Positions 17,695 through 26,200 of a stretch of DNA of 64,000 bases are shown piece by piece. The DNA is taken from positions 372,001-436,000 of the forward strand of contig NZ_QWGE01000003.1 in the NCBI RefSeq assembly GCF_003576375.1, written 5' to 3'. Made by a program: the position numbers and the translations under genes. How positions within the stretch are numbered: position 1 is the stretch's first letter; each line of letters starts with the position of its first letter. Under the pieces are notes generated by a model. It was not told where the DNA came from. It saw only the letters and a program-made list of their open reading frames with translations, and did not search any database. This DNA is from Pontibacter oryzae. Lineage in GTDB: Bacteria > Bacteroidota > Bacteroidia > Cytophagales > Hymenobacteraceae.

Positions 17695-19692
17695 TTATTG
17701 TTTCTTCGCATCTGCGTCAAACCACTTTTTATACTTGTTGTATACTTCTTCTGGCTGCTTTTGGCCGTTAATGAAGAACTCTCCGTTATTGATCTGAATA
17801 TTCAGGTTGCTATCAGTGCTCTCGATAAACCCATCCTTCACCATTTCCTGTTTCATCTCTGTAAGGCGCTTGGCATGCTCTTCTCGCTTAACAGCCATTT
17901 CCTTGCGGCGGGCATCCATTTCAGCGCGGCGGCTTTCCATTTCCTTTCTTCTTAGCTCGGCATGAGCCTGTGCTTCGGCAGCACGCTCTTTTTGTCTCCA
18001 CATAATTTCTTTCTGTCTTATGCTGTCCGACACTATACGTCTGATCTCCACCTTCTGTTTATACCTGTCTTGCTCATGCTGCTTTATCTCCTGTATATGC
18101 TGCTGCAGCTCTTTTTCGTGTTCCTGCAGTTCCTGCTTATACTTCTTCATTTCGAGTTTATAGGCTTCCTGCTCCTTTTTGCCGGCTCCGGCGGGTGGCA
18201 CAGGCGGTGCTGGAGGCACAGGCGGAGCTGCAAGCACATGCGGTACAGGTGCCATGGGTGGGAGCGAAGGCAGGGGAGGCAGTGCACCTTCACCTGAATG
18301 CTCTATAATAATTCGCTCCTCGTGCACATCTCGTTTAGCTTCTGCTAAGGCCCTTTGCTCGTTCCGGATGATTACCTCAACTTCCTCACGGCTGGCCTTA
18401 GGCGCGTTTTCTGTTACTTGCAGGCGTTGGTCTATTAAGTTTTTGTAATCATCGATGTTCCGTTTTGGAATGCGCTTGCCATCTACGTATAGTTCTTTTA
18501 CCTTACCTTTTTTATTGGTGATGATAACCACGTTGCGGTTGTTACCGGCCGTATCCTGTGCCACGAAAGCAACCGCCTCTCCAGGTTCATCTATGGCTTC
18601 AGTTACTAAAAAGCTCTCGCTTTCAGTATTTTCGGCAATTCCTTTATCCAACGGCTGGCGCTCGGCCATGGCACCGAAAGAAAGCACCAATAGCCCCGCT
18701 ACCAACACCAGTCCGGCGGCAAAGCCTTCGGTAAATGTAGGCTTCAGCGGTTGGCCCACCAATCGTTTTACACGGTTCATCAGGGTGCCCCGCTGTCCTG
18801 ATAAAGCGAGCGCCATGCCTTGTGCGTTCGGCATGCGCAGGGTTTCCAGTTCTGTCAGGGCGCGGGCATACGTAAGGGTGTCTCCGCAGAGTGCCACGGC
18901 AATATCATCGCAGCAGTTTTCGCGCTCGGCGCGCACCACCCCAGATACCCACCACATAGCCGGATGGAAAAAGAACAGCATATCCACTACAGATTGCAGC
19001 AGGTTCAGCAGGTAGTCTTTGCGCAGGATATGTGCCAGCTCGTGGGCAAGTATGGCCTCCAGCTGCGGCTGCGTAAGGCCGGTTACGGCACCTATCGGCA
19101 GCAGAATAACAGGTTTTGCCACCCCAATGGCCATCGGCACCTGCACCAGTGCCGACTCTACCAGTTGCACCGCTTGCGTCACGCCCAGTCTTTTCTTAAG
19201 CTCATCCATTTTCAGTTGCCATTGCCCACCCAGTGCTGTGGTTTTATAGTAGCGCAGCCTTTGGGTATAAGCCAAGCCGCCTATAAACCTCACAGCCATT
19301 AGCACCATACCCAGTAGCCACAGTGTAACCAATAGCGGTAAGTGGCGCTCAAAGTATACTTGTGACACACTCACCGGGTCAGCCCAAAACGAGATTTCTA
19401 CACCACTGCCCGCAGGTAAAGCCACCTGCTGCTCTGCTGAAGTTTGTAGGGTTGCCATTGCCTGTGTTGGCTGACAGTAGTAATAGGCAAACGTGCCCAC
19501 AGATAGCACCAGTTGTGCCAGCATTGCCAGACTTGCCACTGCGTAACGCACTCTGGCCGACTCGCGGTGCAATGCTATCAGCAAAAGACTCAGGAGTAGT
19601 GCCACAAATGCGCCCTGCCACAAGGCGTGCAGCAACGCCCAGCCTAGAGAGTTTACAAGCCCTTCCGGGATCAGGTTTAGGATTTGATTCAT
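17695..19692 (-). CDS. BlaR1-type M56 membrane metallopeptidase without a penicillin-sensor domain
   Basis: A 665-residue protein. The first ~330 residues hold four or five transmembrane helices and the M56 zinc site HELAHILRKDY (H217, E218, H221), followed by FFFHPAMWWVSGVVRAERENCCDD. In BlaR1/MecR1 proteins this domain cleaves the partner repressor. Here the C-terminal beta-lactam-binding domain is absent. Instead there is a region with GKVKELYVDGKRIPK, a proline-rich linker (about residues 475-505, PPVPPAPPVPPAG), a highly charged coiled coil of roughly 110 residues (KKEQEAYKLEMKKYKQELQ...), and a short end domain. The start overlaps the repressor stop as ATGA. The inducing signal is therefore not expected to be a beta-lactam bound by this protein. 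Confidence 0.88.
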   Translation of the reverse strand: MNQILNLIPEGLVNSLGWALLHALWQGAFVALLLSLLLIALHRESARVRYAVASLAMLAQLVLSVGTFAYYYCQPTQAMATLQTSAEQQVALPAGSGVEISFWADPVSVSQVYFERHLPLLVTLWLLGMVLMAVRFIGGLAYTQRLRYYKTTALGGQWQLKMDELKKRLGVTQAVQLVESALVQVPMAIGVAKPVILLPIGAVTGLTQPQLEAILAHELAHILRKDYLLNLLQSVVDMLFFFHPAMWWVSGVVRAERENCCDDIAVALCGDTLTYARALTELETLRMPNAQGMALALSGQRGTLMNRVKRLVGQPLKPTFTEGFAAGLVLVAGLLVLSFGAMAERQPLDKGIAENTESESFLVTEAIDEPGEAVAFVAQDTAGNNRNVVIITNKKGKVKELYVDGKRIPKRNIDDYKNLIDQRLQVTENAPKASREEVEVIIRNEQRALAEAKRDVHEERIIIEHSGEGALPPLPSLPPMAPVPHVLAAPPVPPAPPVPPAGAGKKEQEAYKLEMKKYKQELQEHEKELQQHIQEIKQHEQDRYKQKVEIRRIVSDSIRQKEIMWRQKERAAEAQAHAELRRKEMESRRAEMDARRKEMAVKREEHAKRLTEMKQEMVKDGFIESTDSNLNIQINNGEFFINGQKQPEEVYNKYKKWFDADAKKQ

Positions 19693-20078
19693 TGGTTACC
19701 TCCTTCCAGTTTATCTAACAGGTTTCTGATTTCGCCTAGTTCTTCTTTGGATGTGCGGCTGTTGCCGAGCGCCTGCATAACCAGCTTGCTGGCCGAACCC
19801 CGAAACGCCGTATCCAGAAAGCGGTTTAGCAGCAGTTTCTGTGTATGCTCTTCCTGCAGCAACGGCTTGAATATATGCGACCTGCTTGATTTGTCCGCTT
19901 CCAGCATACCTTTTTCAGCCATAATCTGCATGATTTTTAGCGTGGTGGTATAGCCAGCGTCTTTTACTTTGCTCAACTCTTCGTGCACGAAGCGCACAGT
20001 GCTTGGGCCATGCTGCCAGAGTACCTGGAGTATTTCCAACTCCGATTCTGTTGGTTTAGGAATTTGTGATAACGTCAT
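19689..20078 (-). CDS. BlaI/MecI/CopY-family transcriptional repressor
   Basis: A 129-residue winged-helix repressor. The family N-terminus, PKPTESELEILQVLWQHGPSTVRFVHEEL, is followed by the recognition-helix region DAGYTTTLKIMQIMAEKGML and a wing/dimerisation part (FKPLLQEEHTQKLLLNRFLDTAFRGSASKLV). BlaI-type dimers bind short dyads and are inactivated by proteolysis triggered by the coupled M56 protein. The adjacent gene encodes that protein with a 4-bp overlap. Two TACGA-N6-TCGTA dyads lie 46-92 bp upstream of the start and are likely its own operators. Confidence 0.93.
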   Translation of the reverse strand: MTLSQIPKPTESELEILQVLWQHGPSTVRFVHEELSKVKDAGYTTTLKIMQIMAEKGMLEADKSSRSHIFKPLLQEEHTQKLLLNRFLDTAFRGSASKLVMQALGNSRTSKEELGEIRNLLDKLEGGNQ

Positions 20079-20124
20079 AGGGTATAAGCAGTTAGATGAT
20101 ATTACTTTGTCTACTGCAAGTATA

Positions 20125-20140
20125 TACGATATGTTTCGTA
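20125..20140. promoter_or_regulatory. Candidate BlaI-type operator 1
   Basis: TACGATATGTTTCGTA has 5-bp arms TACGA/TCGTA around 6 bp. It is 46 bp upstream of the repressor ATG. A TATACTTG sequence resembling a -7 box abuts it on the gene side (complement of 20117-20124). The same dyad recurs 30 bp further upstream, and BlaI-family operators are often paired in this way. Confidence 0.65.
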
Positions 20141-20154
20141 ATATGAAATTTATT

Positions 20155-20170
20155 TACGATAATCTTCGTA
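20155..20170. promoter_or_regulatory. Candidate BlaI-type operator 2
   Basis: TACGATAATCTTCGTA has the same arms and spacer length as operator 1. It is offset by exactly 30 bp, about three helical turns, which would place two repressor dimers on the same face of the DNA. Confidence 0.65.
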
Positions 20171-20257
20171 GTTTATAGTATAAACGAGGTTAGGAGGATT
20201 ACAATTGTTCTTTTACTCCATTAAAACTTTCAACTGGTTCTGCGAAAGTATGAGCCG

Positions 20258-20310
20258 CCTGAAAAAGAAAATGCCGCAGGAGGTATACCTGCGGCATTTT
20301 CTTTTTCAGG
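20258..20310. terminator. 23-bp perfect hairpin terminator after the PorE-like gene
   Basis: The arms 20258-20280 and 20288-20310 are fully complementary (CCTGAAAAAGAAAATGCCGC and its partner), with a 7-nt loop. The T-rich strand TTTTCTTTTTC serves minus-strand transcription. The structure ends 10 bp from the stop codon at 20321. Confidence 0.8.
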
Positions 20311-20320
20311 ATAAAACATT

Positions 20321-22297
20321 CTACTTCTTCAGGATCTTAAACTCTGTTCGGCGGTTAAGCTGGTGGTCGGCCTCGGAGCATGGCACATTGTCGCGGCAGC
20401 GGTTCAGTAGCTTTGATTCGCCATAGCCCTTTGCCACTAACCTGCTGCGGCTTATACCCCTTGATACGAGGTAATCTACGGCGGCTTGCGCGCGGCGCTG
20501 CGACAAGGCTAAGTTATAGGCATCACTTTGGCGGCTATCTGTGTGCGAACTCAACTCAATGCGAATATTCGGGTTGTCCTTCAACGTTTGCACCAGTTTA
20601 TCCAGCTCTTTGGCGGCGTCCGGCCTAATGTCCGACTTATCAAAGTCATACAAGATGTTCTCAACCACGATTGGTTTCTCGGGGGTATCGCGGTTAAAGC
20701 GCATCTCCACTTTTACGGAATCGGTGTTAAAGCGGCAGTCCGGTGACACAGTCAGCGATTGAGTCAGGTAACCCACTTTACTGCCTTTAATCCTGTAAGT
20801 GTTACCAGCTTTTACCGGAAACACAAAGTTGCCGTTTGCATCGGAGTATACTTCCAGAGGCGTGTCGCTTCCTTCTTCAAATAATTGCAACTGCACTTGC
20901 GCCACTGCTTTTTCCTGTCTGTTTAGGGTACCTATGCGCTCAATGGTTTTACCGATCAGCGTGCACGGCACTTTGTACTCTGTAAAGGCCAGAATATCAT
21001 CAAACCCATTCTCTGATAAACGGCTTGATGATAATAGCCCTTTCTGGCCCGAGGCATCCATTTGTATCCCAAAGTCATCCTGTGAGGTATTGAGCGGATA
21101 CTTTAGGTTTTCAACGCTTGTCCAGGCTTTATGCTTCCCTATGGCTTTAAAAATATCCAGCCCTCCCATGCCAATGTGGCCATCAGAGGAGAAGTATAGA
21201 TAACCGTCTTCGCCGAGACTCACAAAACTCTCACGACCGACTGTGTTAATTACCGATCCGGCATTCACGGGTTTGCCCCAACTGCCATCGGCCTGCCGCT
21301 CACTATAATACACATCGGTCTCGCCATAACCACCTGGCATGTCAGACACAAAGTATAATACCTGCCCGTCCTCGGTTATGGCTGGATGGCCGATAGAATA
21401 CTCGTCAGTATTGTTGTAAGGGAATGCCTCTTCCTTTTCCCATTTGCCTTTGTTACCCTTTCGCTTGGCCATGTAAATGCCATGTCGGTTGGTGTGCGTG
21501 CCGTTATCGCTGCCCTTAAACCAGCTGGTCGGGTCAGGGTTGGTGCCTGCAGTTTTTTTCTTCACCACCTGCGTGCGGGTAAAGTACAGCGTCTGTTCCT
21601 TTTCGAGGTAATCAGCCGGGCCATTGTGGTAAGAAGTATTGATCTCTGCAGGCAATGGTTCCGGGTTTCCCCAGGTGCTATCGGTTTGAGCAGGTGCAAA
21701 GTACATTTGTATAAAGCCATTGCCTGTCCAGTTATTACGCTCGGTTTGCTGCCTATTGCCTGCTTCTCGCCTGTCCGAAGAAAAGAACAAGCCTTCCTTT
21801 GTTCGTATTGGCCCAAAGTCGGCACCTGAAGAGTTCATAGCTTGCAGTTGCTCCAGCTTATACGGTTTAGGGAATTCCAACCACTGCATGGCAGTATCGC
21901 AGGAGGCGGCCATGCGCGTGGCAAGGCTGTTTTGCGCTGGCACCCTGCGGCCATACTCCAGAAACAATTGTTTAGCTTTGCCATAGTTACCGTTGCGCTT
22001 GGCTGATTCTGCATACAAGAAGATGTATGATGGGTCAGCTCCCGGGAATGTAATGGCCTGTGCGTACCAGAACTCGGCCTCTTTGCTGTTGTTCAGGATG
22101 CGGTAGCTATCCGCGATGCGCTGCACCACGGTAAGGTTAGGCTCCCCGTTTTCCAGGATTTTCTTGTAGGCATCCAGCGCCAGGCTAAACTCGAAGTTGT
22201 TGAAGTACTTATCTGCCTGTTTCATGTCCTGGGCCATCGCCGCAAACGGCAGGCACAGCACCGCTACCAGCAGCAGGAGGGTAAACGTACGCTTCAT
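20321..22297 (-). CDS. PorE-like OmpA-family protein (TPR, PD40 propeller, carboxypeptidase-like and OmpA domains)
   Basis: A 658-residue exported protein with the domain order of T9SS component PorE. It has a signal peptide (MKRTFTLLLLVAVLCLPFAAMAQ), TPR-like helices at about 25-130, a PD40/WD40-like beta-propeller at about 150-425 with blocks such as GLFFSSDRREAGNRQQ, YFVSDMPGGYGETDVYYS and YLYFSSDGHIGMGGLDIF, a carboxypeptidase regulatory-like domain near 445-520 (SDANGNFVFPVKAGNTYRIKGSK), and an OmpA-like peptidoglycan-binding domain at about 545-658 (ILYDFDKSDIRPDAAKELDKL...SSHTDSRQS). It follows a PorP/SprF gene and a giant T9SS adhesin on the same strand, with short gaps. It is probably the peptidoglycan anchor for that secretion/attachment module. 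Confidence 0.85.
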   Translation of the reverse strand: MKRTFTLLLLVAVLCLPFAAMAQDMKQADKYFNNFEFSLALDAYKKILENGEPNLTVVQRIADSYRILNNSKEAEFWYAQAITFPGADPSYIFLYAESAKRNGNYGKAKQLFLEYGRRVPAQNSLATRMAASCDTAMQWLEFPKPYKLEQLQAMNSSGADFGPIRTKEGLFFSSDRREAGNRQQTERNNWTGNGFIQMYFAPAQTDSTWGNPEPLPAEINTSYHNGPADYLEKEQTLYFTRTQVVKKKTAGTNPDPTSWFKGSDNGTHTNRHGIYMAKRKGNKGKWEKEEAFPYNNTDEYSIGHPAITEDGQVLYFVSDMPGGYGETDVYYSERQADGSWGKPVNAGSVINTVGRESFVSLGEDGYLYFSSDGHIGMGGLDIFKAIGKHKAWTSVENLKYPLNTSQDDFGIQMDASGQKGLLSSSRLSENGFDDILAFTEYKVPCTLIGKTIERIGTLNRQEKAVAQVQLQLFEEGSDTPLEVYSDANGNFVFPVKAGNTYRIKGSKVGYLTQSLTVSPDCRFNTDSVKVEMRFNRDTPEKPIVVENILYDFDKSDIRPDAAKELDKLVQTLKDNPNIRIELSSHTDSRQSDAYNLALSQRRAQAAVDYLVSRGISRSRLVAKGYGESKLLNRCRDNVPCSEADHQLNRRTEFKILKK

Positions 22298-22315
22298 ATA
22301 ATGGTAATCTAAGGG

Positions 22316-23290
22316 CTATAAGTTGCGAGGCGTAAGGATGCGGCCATACTTCTTTTTCAGGAAATAGTAACCTACCGATACCTCGTGGCTTGAGTAGTTT
22401 CTGAGCTCGTTCAAGCTAATATCGTAAGAATATCCAATACGTAGCTTTTGTGTGGCATAAATCTGCGTGATCAGGGCCAAGGCGTTGCGCTTACTCAGTT
22501 GCTTCATTTGCTGGTCCGCAAACATCGGCACGGCCGTGCGGTACGAAGCCCCGAACCAGATGCGGTTATGGAGCAGCACAAACGTATTGAGGTCTACAGC
22601 TGTCGGGCTCCTAAAATCTTCTTTAATAAGTATACTTGGCTTAAGGCGCACGTTCCGGTTAATATCGAAAACATAGCCCGTGGAGAGAAAATAGTGCCTG
22701 CGCGGTGTGGCAATATCAGTGTTGCTATCCTTGAACGGGATTAGGCTTGCCACTGAAAGACCGGCATAGTAGCGCTCCGTATTATAAAAGGCGCCGATTT
22801 TAAGGTCGGGCAGCACCTGCGATATACGACCTTGCGGAATTGCCTGGTCAGGTATCTCGCTCATATTTCCGGGGTCCAGCTTGGTGCCATCCAATGTGTA
22901 CTGCGATACCCCAACGGCTACACCCAATGCTAGGTCAGAGTAGCGGTCCAGGCGGATGCGTGTAGAGAGTGCCCCGTAAGCTCCTGTCTGGCTTTGCGCT
23001 CCAATTTCATCGTTGATCAGGTGCAGGCCCCAGCCCAGATTCTTATTGCTTGTCGGCCCATCCACACTTACAGTTTGGGATGTAGGTGCTCCTTCCAGCC
23101 CCGTCCATTGCGTGCGGAAAGTGGCATTGGCGTGCAGGATTTGCTTGCTGCCGGCGTAAGCAGGGTTAATAACCAGCTCATTAAAAATGTATTGGCTATA
23201 CTGCGGCGCCTGCTGGGCCAGCGCGGCTGGAGCCAGCGCAATACCGAGCAGTATAAGTAGTCTCTGAAATGCCTTCACATACTTTGCCAT
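22316..23290 (-). CDS. PorP/SprF-family T9SS outer-membrane protein (module 1)
   Basis: A 324-residue outer-membrane beta-barrel of the PorP/SprF family. It has a signal peptide (MAKYVKAFQRLLILLGIALAPAALA), then the family N-terminus QQAPQYSQYIFNELVINPAYAGS and the RTQWTGLEGAPTSQTVSVDGP block. The chain ends with the barrel strand pattern RNYSSHEVSVGYYF. SprF is needed for secretion or attachment of the SprB adhesin in Flavobacterium, and family members usually sit next to the adhesin they serve. Here the gene starts 4 bp after the stop of the 1638-residue adhesin gene, and the PorE-like gene follows after 18 bp. Confidence 0.9.
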   Translation of the reverse strand: MAKYVKAFQRLLILLGIALAPAALAQQAPQYSQYIFNELVINPAYAGSKQILHANATFRTQWTGLEGAPTSQTVSVDGPTSNKNLGWGLHLINDEIGAQSQTGAYGALSTRIRLDRYSDLALGVAVGVSQYTLDGTKLDPGNMSEIPDQAIPQGRISQVLPDLKIGAFYNTERYYAGLSVASLIPFKDSNTDIATPRRHYFLSTGYVFDINRNVRLKPSILIKEDFRSPTAVDLNTFVLLHNRIWFGASYRTAVPMFADQQMKQLSKRNALALITQIYATQKLRIGYSYDISLNELRNYSSHEVSVGYYFLKKKYGRILTPRNL

Positions 23291-23294
23291 CGCC

Positions 23295-26200
23295 TTACCT
23301 TACTATCATCACGTATCCTTTGTACATCTTATCCTGCCCGTCACACATCTTCACGCGCACCACATAGAAGTAAGTGCCCTCGCTCAGGTTATCGCCACCC
23401 CAATTATCCTTGTAAGATTTACTGTTGTATACCTGGTTGCCCCAGCGGTTAATCACGGTCACCTCATTATCCGGATAGTTCCTGAGGTTCTGTATAACCC
23501 AAGTATCGTTGTTGCCGTCTCCGTTAGGGGAGAACACGTTCGGGAAGTTTAACTCGCCTAAAGCCAGGGCCGGGTCTGCCGCAATGTAAAGCGGCTCATC
23601 GGTGCAGCCGCCGTTGCTTACCACCAGACTGATATCTCCGCGGCTCATACCTGGTGTTACTGTGATTTTCGGTGTATTTTGCCCGGATGTAATCACCCAT
23701 CCGGCTGGTACCTGCCACGTGTAGGTTGTAGCGCCCGGCACCGGCTCTACTTCGTAGCTGAGCCCCTCGCACGGGTTGCTGCTGTCTAGAATGGCTGTAG
23801 CTCCTTCGGCAGGCATAGCCGCCACGTTAAGCGATACAGGGCTGGTGCTGCCGCAGCCGTTGCTGCCAGCTACCGTTATGGTGCCTGCCCCTTCACCTGC
23901 TCTTACCGTGATTGTACCTGTACCCTGGCCCGAAACAATTTGCCAGCCAGCCGGCACTGCCCAAGTATAAACCGTGTTGGCGCTGACATGCTCTAAAGTA
24001 TACTTCAGCTCTTGGTTAACACATAGGCCGCTTTCACCAAGTATGGCTCCCGGGGCCAGTGGTGCAACCGTTGACGGGACAACCTCCATTTCGGCCTTGC
24101 CGCTATCGCCGCAGCTGTTTTTGGCTGTAACTTTAATCTTTCCGCCAGTTGCAGTGGCAATCACAACTAAGGTAGCTGTGTTTTGCCCGGACACGATAAC
24201 CCAGCCGGCAGGCACTTCCCAGAAGTATGAATCGATATTGGTATTTGAAGTAACGCTATAGGTGCTGCTGCTGCCAATGCACGGGTTAGCCGGGCCAGCG
24301 GCCAGTTGCGGCACTACAGGGCTGGTTTGCGGTACCACATCAACGGTTGTGCTGCTGCCGGTACCGCAGGCATTCACTGCCGCTACTTTTATCTTGCCAG
24401 CCGCTGCACCTGCTGTAACTGTAATAGCATTGGTTCCCTGGCCCGCAGTGATTGTCCATCCGGTTGGTACCTCCCAAGTATAAGATTGGGCACCGCTTAC
24501 TGGGGCAACACTATATTTCAGCCCGGCGGTTTGCTGACAAAAGCTACCAGCTGGCGTTATGATAGAGCCAATGCTTGGCGGCACATCCTGCGCAGCTACT
24601 ACTGCCAGCGCAGATGCACTACTATTGCCACAGCTGTTATTTGCAGACACACTAACGTTGCCAGCCCCAGTACCTACCTGCACAGTAATGCTTGTAGTGC
24701 CCTGGCCGGATACAATTACCCACCCCGACGGCACAGACCAAGTATACCCCGTTGCTGTTTTTACCGGATCGATGCTATAGGTAACCGTTGCGTTTGAGCA
24801 CCCTTGCTGGTTGCCAGTAATGGTGCCTGGTTTAAGTGGTGATGCAGTGTTAAGTATAATCTCGCGGGAGATAGAAGCGCCGTCGCCGCAGTCGTTTCCT
24901 GAGGTTACCCTGATGGTGCCCGGTGTGGTACCCACTTGTACTTTTACACTTGTACTACCTTGCCCTGAGGTTATCGTCCAGTCTGCTGGCACTTGCCAGG
25001 TATATGAACTCGCCCCTGCCACAGCTTCTACCGAGAATATTGCTTCGCCCTTTGCACAGGCATCAGGGTTACCAAGTATAGCTTTAGGAGCCGCAGGCGC
25101 TGTATTTGTTGGCGAAACCTGTAGTGTGCGCTCTGGGCCAGCACCACAGCTGTTATCAGCTGTAACACGTACGGTGCCAGCGGTTGCTCCGGTCTCCACT
25201 ACAATAGAGGTACCTTTGTCATCGATAATCTTCCAGCCGGCTGGTACTGACCATATATATTTGTAAGCATCTTTTACTGCATCAATACTAAACGTGTAGG
25301 TTTTACCAACACACGGAATTGTGGTGCCGGTAATTGGCCCCGGTTGCTGTGGCACAGCGGCCGTCACTACCGTTGCTAGCTGTGTTTCTCCGGTTACACC
25401 GCATGCATTTACAGCTTTTACAGTAATAGTAGTACCTGTAGCCCCAGCGTTTACAACAATGCTTGTGCTGCCCTGCCCCGACACGATAGACCAGCCATTG
25501 CCGCCCACCGACCAGATGTAGGACGAAGCGTAAGGCACAGGATCAATAGAGTAAGTTATGCTTGGCTGATTAGTACACACCGATGGTAAACCAGTAATGG
25601 CACCCGGCTTATCTGGTGGTGACGGCACTACTGTAACGGCTATACTTGCTTTGGCACTTTCGCCACAATCGTTAACGGCTGCTACTGACACACTTCCTGC
25701 TGTAGCTCCTGCTTTAATGGTAATGCTGTTTGTACCCTGCCCAGATAGGATAACCCAGTCGGCTGGCACAGTCCAGTTATAGCTGCTCACACCTGCTATT
25801 GGTGTTACGCTATATGTAAAGCCAGACACACCCTCGCATACTTCTGCGGGGCCGCTTATTACTGCTGGTGCGGCGGGAGGGGAGGTTTGCGGGTTTACGT
25901 CCAGATCGCGGGTAGCGCCAGCTCCGCAGCCGTTGTTTGCGGTTACGGTCACTTTTCCAGCCTGGCTTCCTACCTGCACCTCAATAGATGTTGTGCCTTG
26001 CCCTGATACGATAGACCAGCCTGATGGTACAGACCAGCTATAAGATACTGCACCTGCCACATCGCTGATGGTGTACGTAGTGGTTTTGCCTACGCAACCA
26101 TACACAGTACCTGTAATAGGGCCTGGCATTGTAGGTGCTTCTGTCGTTACTTCAACAGCAAGCGCACTGCTCTCACTTGGCCCGCAAGCATTAACCGCAA

